From Rhodocyclales bacterium (GTDB lineage: Bacteria > Pseudomonadota > Gammaproteobacteria > Burkholderiales > Rhodocyclaceae): DNA of 34,479 nt. The stretch spans positions 1 to 34,479 of the forward strand of contig JACRPB010000351.1 of the NCBI GenBank assembly GCA_016214175.1. Direction: 5' to 3'. Made by a program: the position numbers and the translations under genes. Below, one piece after another: positions 28,577-34,479 of this stretch (position 1 is the stretch's first letter; each line of letters starts with the position of its first letter). The notes beneath the pieces were generated by a model. The model was not told where the DNA came from and ran no database searches. It saw only the letters and a program-made list of their open reading frames with translations.

Positions 28577-29122
28577 ATGCAAGTGCAATCATCGACGCAA
28601 TTACCCTCTTCCATCAACATCTGGCAGAGGCAGAAGGAGTTGGCCGAAATGCCGCCGGCAAATGCTGCCACCTCCGCGGCAAGCCCTTCCGCTAACGTGA
28701 CCATTTCGCAGGCTGCCCGCGGTCTGGCCGCAACCGAAACGTCGCCCAATCCTTGGCTGACCTATCGGGCCATGGCGCTTCGGGAGGCGGAAGCCGATCC
28801 GGCCTATGCGAAGAAGACGGCGGAACAGTTCGCTTACGACGATAGTTTCGAGAAACACGGCCCGCTGGTCGATATCACCCACGACCCGATCCGCTATTCG
28901 GCCACAGGGGAAGTGGTGACGGAGGAAAGCCTGGCCGCGTTCAAGGCGGAAGCCGCAAAGGTCACAGCAGGGCGCATTGCCCTCTTTCAGGCGGAGAAGG
29001 CAAAGGGCACAGCTGACGCGCAGATTCTGGACAAGCTCTTCTCGTTCGTCGACGGCCAGTCCAACAACTATCTCAGGTTACTGAACTGGGCGCGCCCTTC
29101 CCTACAAAACGCCTCGGCGTAA
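28577..29122 (+). CDS. Hypothetical protein (181 aa)
   Basis: The ATG at 28577 follows GCGAGG with 6 nt spacing, giving 181 aa; upstream in-frame codons extend into the 34-bp repeat and are unlikely to be coding. The N-terminus is Ser/Gln/Ala-rich and disordered, with ANVTISQAARGLAA. The middle contains LREAEADPAYAKKTAEQFAY and LVDITHDPIRYSATGEVVTE, and the C-terminus is helical (FQAEKAKGTADAQILDKLFS). There is no signal peptide. Small proteins with a similar VTIS..A pattern occur as unknowns in proteobacteria, but I cannot name a family. It is probably the first gene of a unit with the next two ORFs; 11 nt separate it from the following start. Confidence 0.7.
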   Translation: MQVQSSTQLPSSINIWQRQKELAEMPPANAATSAASPSANVTISQAARGLAATETSPNPWLTYRAMALREAEADPAYAKKTAEQFAYDDSFEKHGPLVDITHDPIRYSATGEVVTEESLAAFKAEAAKVTAGRIALFQAEKAKGTADAQILDKLFSFVDGQSNNYLRLLNWARPSLQNASA

Positions 29123-29133
29123 GGAGCAGCGCC

Positions 29134-29220
29134 ATGTCCTCGGTAACTACCCGCAAAGGAAGCGAGGTGGGTAGCATGATGCTTTCTCCCCGACGAACTC
29201 GAACGCCAACTTCCTCATGA
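29134..29220 (+). CDS. Possible 28-aa leader peptide coupled to DUF3616 gene
   Basis: The ATG at 29134 has a perfect AAGGAG with 7 nt spacing, directly after the preceding TAA. The peptide (MSSVTTRKGSEVGSMMLSPR, then a Thr/Arg-rich tail) ends with TGA at 29218-29220, which overlaps the DUF3616 ATG as ATGA. The downstream gene has no Shine-Dalgarno site of its own, so termination-reinitiation from this leader is a natural reading. It may be only a ribosome-loading device. Confidence 0.45.
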   Translation: MSSVTTRKGSEVGSMMLSPRRTRTPTSS

Positions 29221-30134
29221 CACTTACCGGGATCATCACGTTCATAGCTCTCAATGGCATCTACGAACCCTCCGCCATCCAGCAACTGCCGGACGGGCGC
29301 TTCCTCTTGGCCGAAGACGAAAAAGAATCACCGTTCAGCCTGCTGACCATCCGTCCCGATGGTTCGACCACAGTGGAACGCCTGATTGTCGATGCAGAAG
29401 CAGGGGACCTCGGCAAGCTCGATGATCTCGAAGGACTGGCTATCGACCGTAACGGATTCGTCTACGCCATCACCTCTCACTCCCGCAACAGCAAGGGCGA
29501 AGAGAAGAAGTCACGGGAGAAACTGGTGCGCTTTCGGGTCGATGGCAACCGACTGGTCGCAGCTCACATCGCCAATGACCTGAAACGTACTCTGGCAGCC
29601 CGTCATCCTGTACTTGCCAGAGCAGCGCTCATCGCCGACGTCAAGGGCGACGGAGGATTCAATATCGAGGCCATCGAGTTCTCAGCGGATCAGCAGCACC
29701 TCCTGATCGGTTTTCGCAGCCCGCTGGATGCCGGACAGGCGCTCGTCGCGGTAATCAGGAATCCATTTGCAATGTTCGAACCGGGAACCGCAGCCGACGT
29801 TGCCTCCGAACTGATCCGGCTCGATCTGGGCGGCCACGGATTGCGTGGCATGAGCTGGATTCCCGCACTGCACGGTTATCTCCTGATCAGCGGGCCGGTC
29901 GCCAAGGAGAAAACTCATTTCCGCCTATGGTTCTGGAGCGGCGAGGCGAACACAAAGCCGCGTCAAGCCGAAGTCGAGGGCCTCCCTGGTTTCGAACACG
30001 CTGAGGGGGTGACGCCCGCGGTTATCGATGGAAAGCCACGCATCGTCATTGTCAGCGATGATGGCAGTCGTGAGGAAGGGCGGAACGCCAGATACTTGCT
30101 GCTAGACCCGGAGCAGATCAGGATTCTTCCCTGA
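29217..30134 (+). CDS. DUF3616-like protein, predicted beta-propeller
   Basis: This 305-aa protein begins near family homology: YEPSAIQQLPDGRFLLAEDE, then LDDLEGLAIDRNGFVYAITS, GFNIEAIEFSADQQHLLIGF and HAEGVTPAVIDGKPRIVIVS. The recurring (D)xEGL/IEAI-type blades with small-residue turns suggest a beta-propeller of the DUF3616 type. The biochemical role is unknown. No signal peptide is visible from this start; if the protein is exported its true N-terminus would have to lie elsewhere. The ATG overlaps the stop of a 28-codon ORF and lacks its own ribosome site. It is convergent with purL; element B fills much of the gap between them. Confidence 0.75.
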   Translation: MTLTGIITFIALNGIYEPSAIQQLPDGRFLLAEDEKESPFSLLTIRPDGSTTVERLIVDAEAGDLGKLDDLEGLAIDRNGFVYAITSHSRNSKGEEKKSREKLVRFRVDGNRLVAAHIANDLKRTLAARHPVLARAALIADVKGDGGFNIEAIEFSADQQHLLIGFRSPLDAGQALVAVIRNPFAMFEPGTAADVASELIRLDLGGHGLRGMSWIPALHGYLLISGPVAKEKTHFRLWFWSGEANTKPRQAEVEGLPGFEHAEGVTPAVIDGKPRIVIVSDDGSREEGRNARYLLLDPEQIRILP

Positions 30135-30518
30135 TCTCGCTTGCTGGTTAGCTCGCGTCAAATTTGGTTCTGCATGGACTTGAACGACCGTTGAACTTTG
30201 TTGCCTGCCGTTCATTTCCGGATAGCGCGAAGGTCAGCAAAGCGCACTTATGCAAAGTCCTCGATTATGGAAAGTGGCAAGTCGGAACGCGCGCCTGGGG
30301 CTGATGAGCCGGGGCAGGGTGGGGCCGATTTTGCGACCGCCGTGGCGGCGGTGCGCCGGACGGGGAAGTCCGGTCGCGATTGTTTGAGCTGTCAGGCGAG
30401 TTGAGCGACCGGCCGTCCGGCGTACCGACGACGCGGGAACCCCGCCAGGGGCGGGAGCGTATGAGGCCCTGCCCCGCCCTGCCGCAGCCGGCGCTGCGAC
30501 ACTGAAGCGCTTCGGTCC
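30135..30518. other. Intergenic region between convergent genes, repeat-bearing
   Basis: These 384 bases contain element B (30311-30480), ending 38 bp short of the purL stop. The part before it (30135-30310) is less GC-rich and shows no gene, tRNA or clear terminator. Confidence 0.7.
30311..30480 (-). repeat. Structured inverted-repeat element, copy B (170 bp)
   Basis: Reverse-oriented copy of element A with a few substitutions and one 1-bp length difference in the loop. Its outer arms (30311-30326 and 30465-30480) are less perfect than in A, but the inner arms and side hairpins are largely kept. Similarity continues about 10 bp past the end next to purL (GCCGCAGCCG, matching CGGCTGCGGC beside copy A). 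It lies between the convergent DUF3616 and purL genes. Confidence 0.8.
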
Positions 30519-34451
<3,933 letters not shown>

Positions 34452-34479
34452 GACGGGAGGGAGATGGGGGAGCGCTTCG

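Overview
The window looks like a chromosomal segment from a high-GC betaproteobacterium, possibly Rhodocyclales-like. This is inferred from base composition, the very large single-chain PurL, the EXDD-type RelA, the class I FBPase and the gene mix; no rRNA or other taxonomic marker is present. Almost everything is ordinary chromosomal coding sequence with short intergenic gaps, plus one insertion sequence and two copies of a structured repeat.

Left end (1-4010): a minus-strand run reads fbp > response regulator with TPRs > soluble histidine kinase, the kinase running off the left edge. A stand-alone HPt protein diverges from fbp. The three signalling proteins could form a split phosphorelay. 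The fbp gene has lost about 100 nt, including its metal-binding core. A 1334-bp IS5-like element (4010-5343) follows and abuts a brnT toxin remnant with no start codon, a frameshift and an in-frame stop; the brnA antitoxin next to it is intact.

Middle (5866-20406): relA and a small conserved-looking gene lie on the minus strand. Then come two small unknown ORFs, an M48 (HtpX-like) membrane protease, a SAM-dependent methyltransferase, two or three very small ORFs with good Shine-Dalgarno sites, and a giant cyclic beta-1,2-glucan synthase (NdvB/ChvB type, about 2,890 aa).

Right (20572-34479): a triple-PAS diguanylate cyclase carries a recent internal duplication. An HxlR/DUF24-type regulator is divergent from an SDR and a quinone-oxidoreductase-like MDR; two 14-bp direct repeats between them look like its operators. 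Next are a periplasmic DUF3857/transglutaminase/TPR protein, an unknown 181-aa protein, a 28-codon leader overlapping a DUF3616-type gene, and purL, which is interrupted by a single in-frame amber codon at a position expected to be a Mg-binding glutamate. A 170/171-bp inverted-repeat element occurs twice in opposite orientation, each time between convergent genes, and is the best candidate for something undescribed.

Three genes are damaged (fbp, purL, brnT). brnT looks like true decay. The fbp and purL lesions hit housekeeping genes and could be sequence or assembly errors, so they should be checked against reads before any biological reading.
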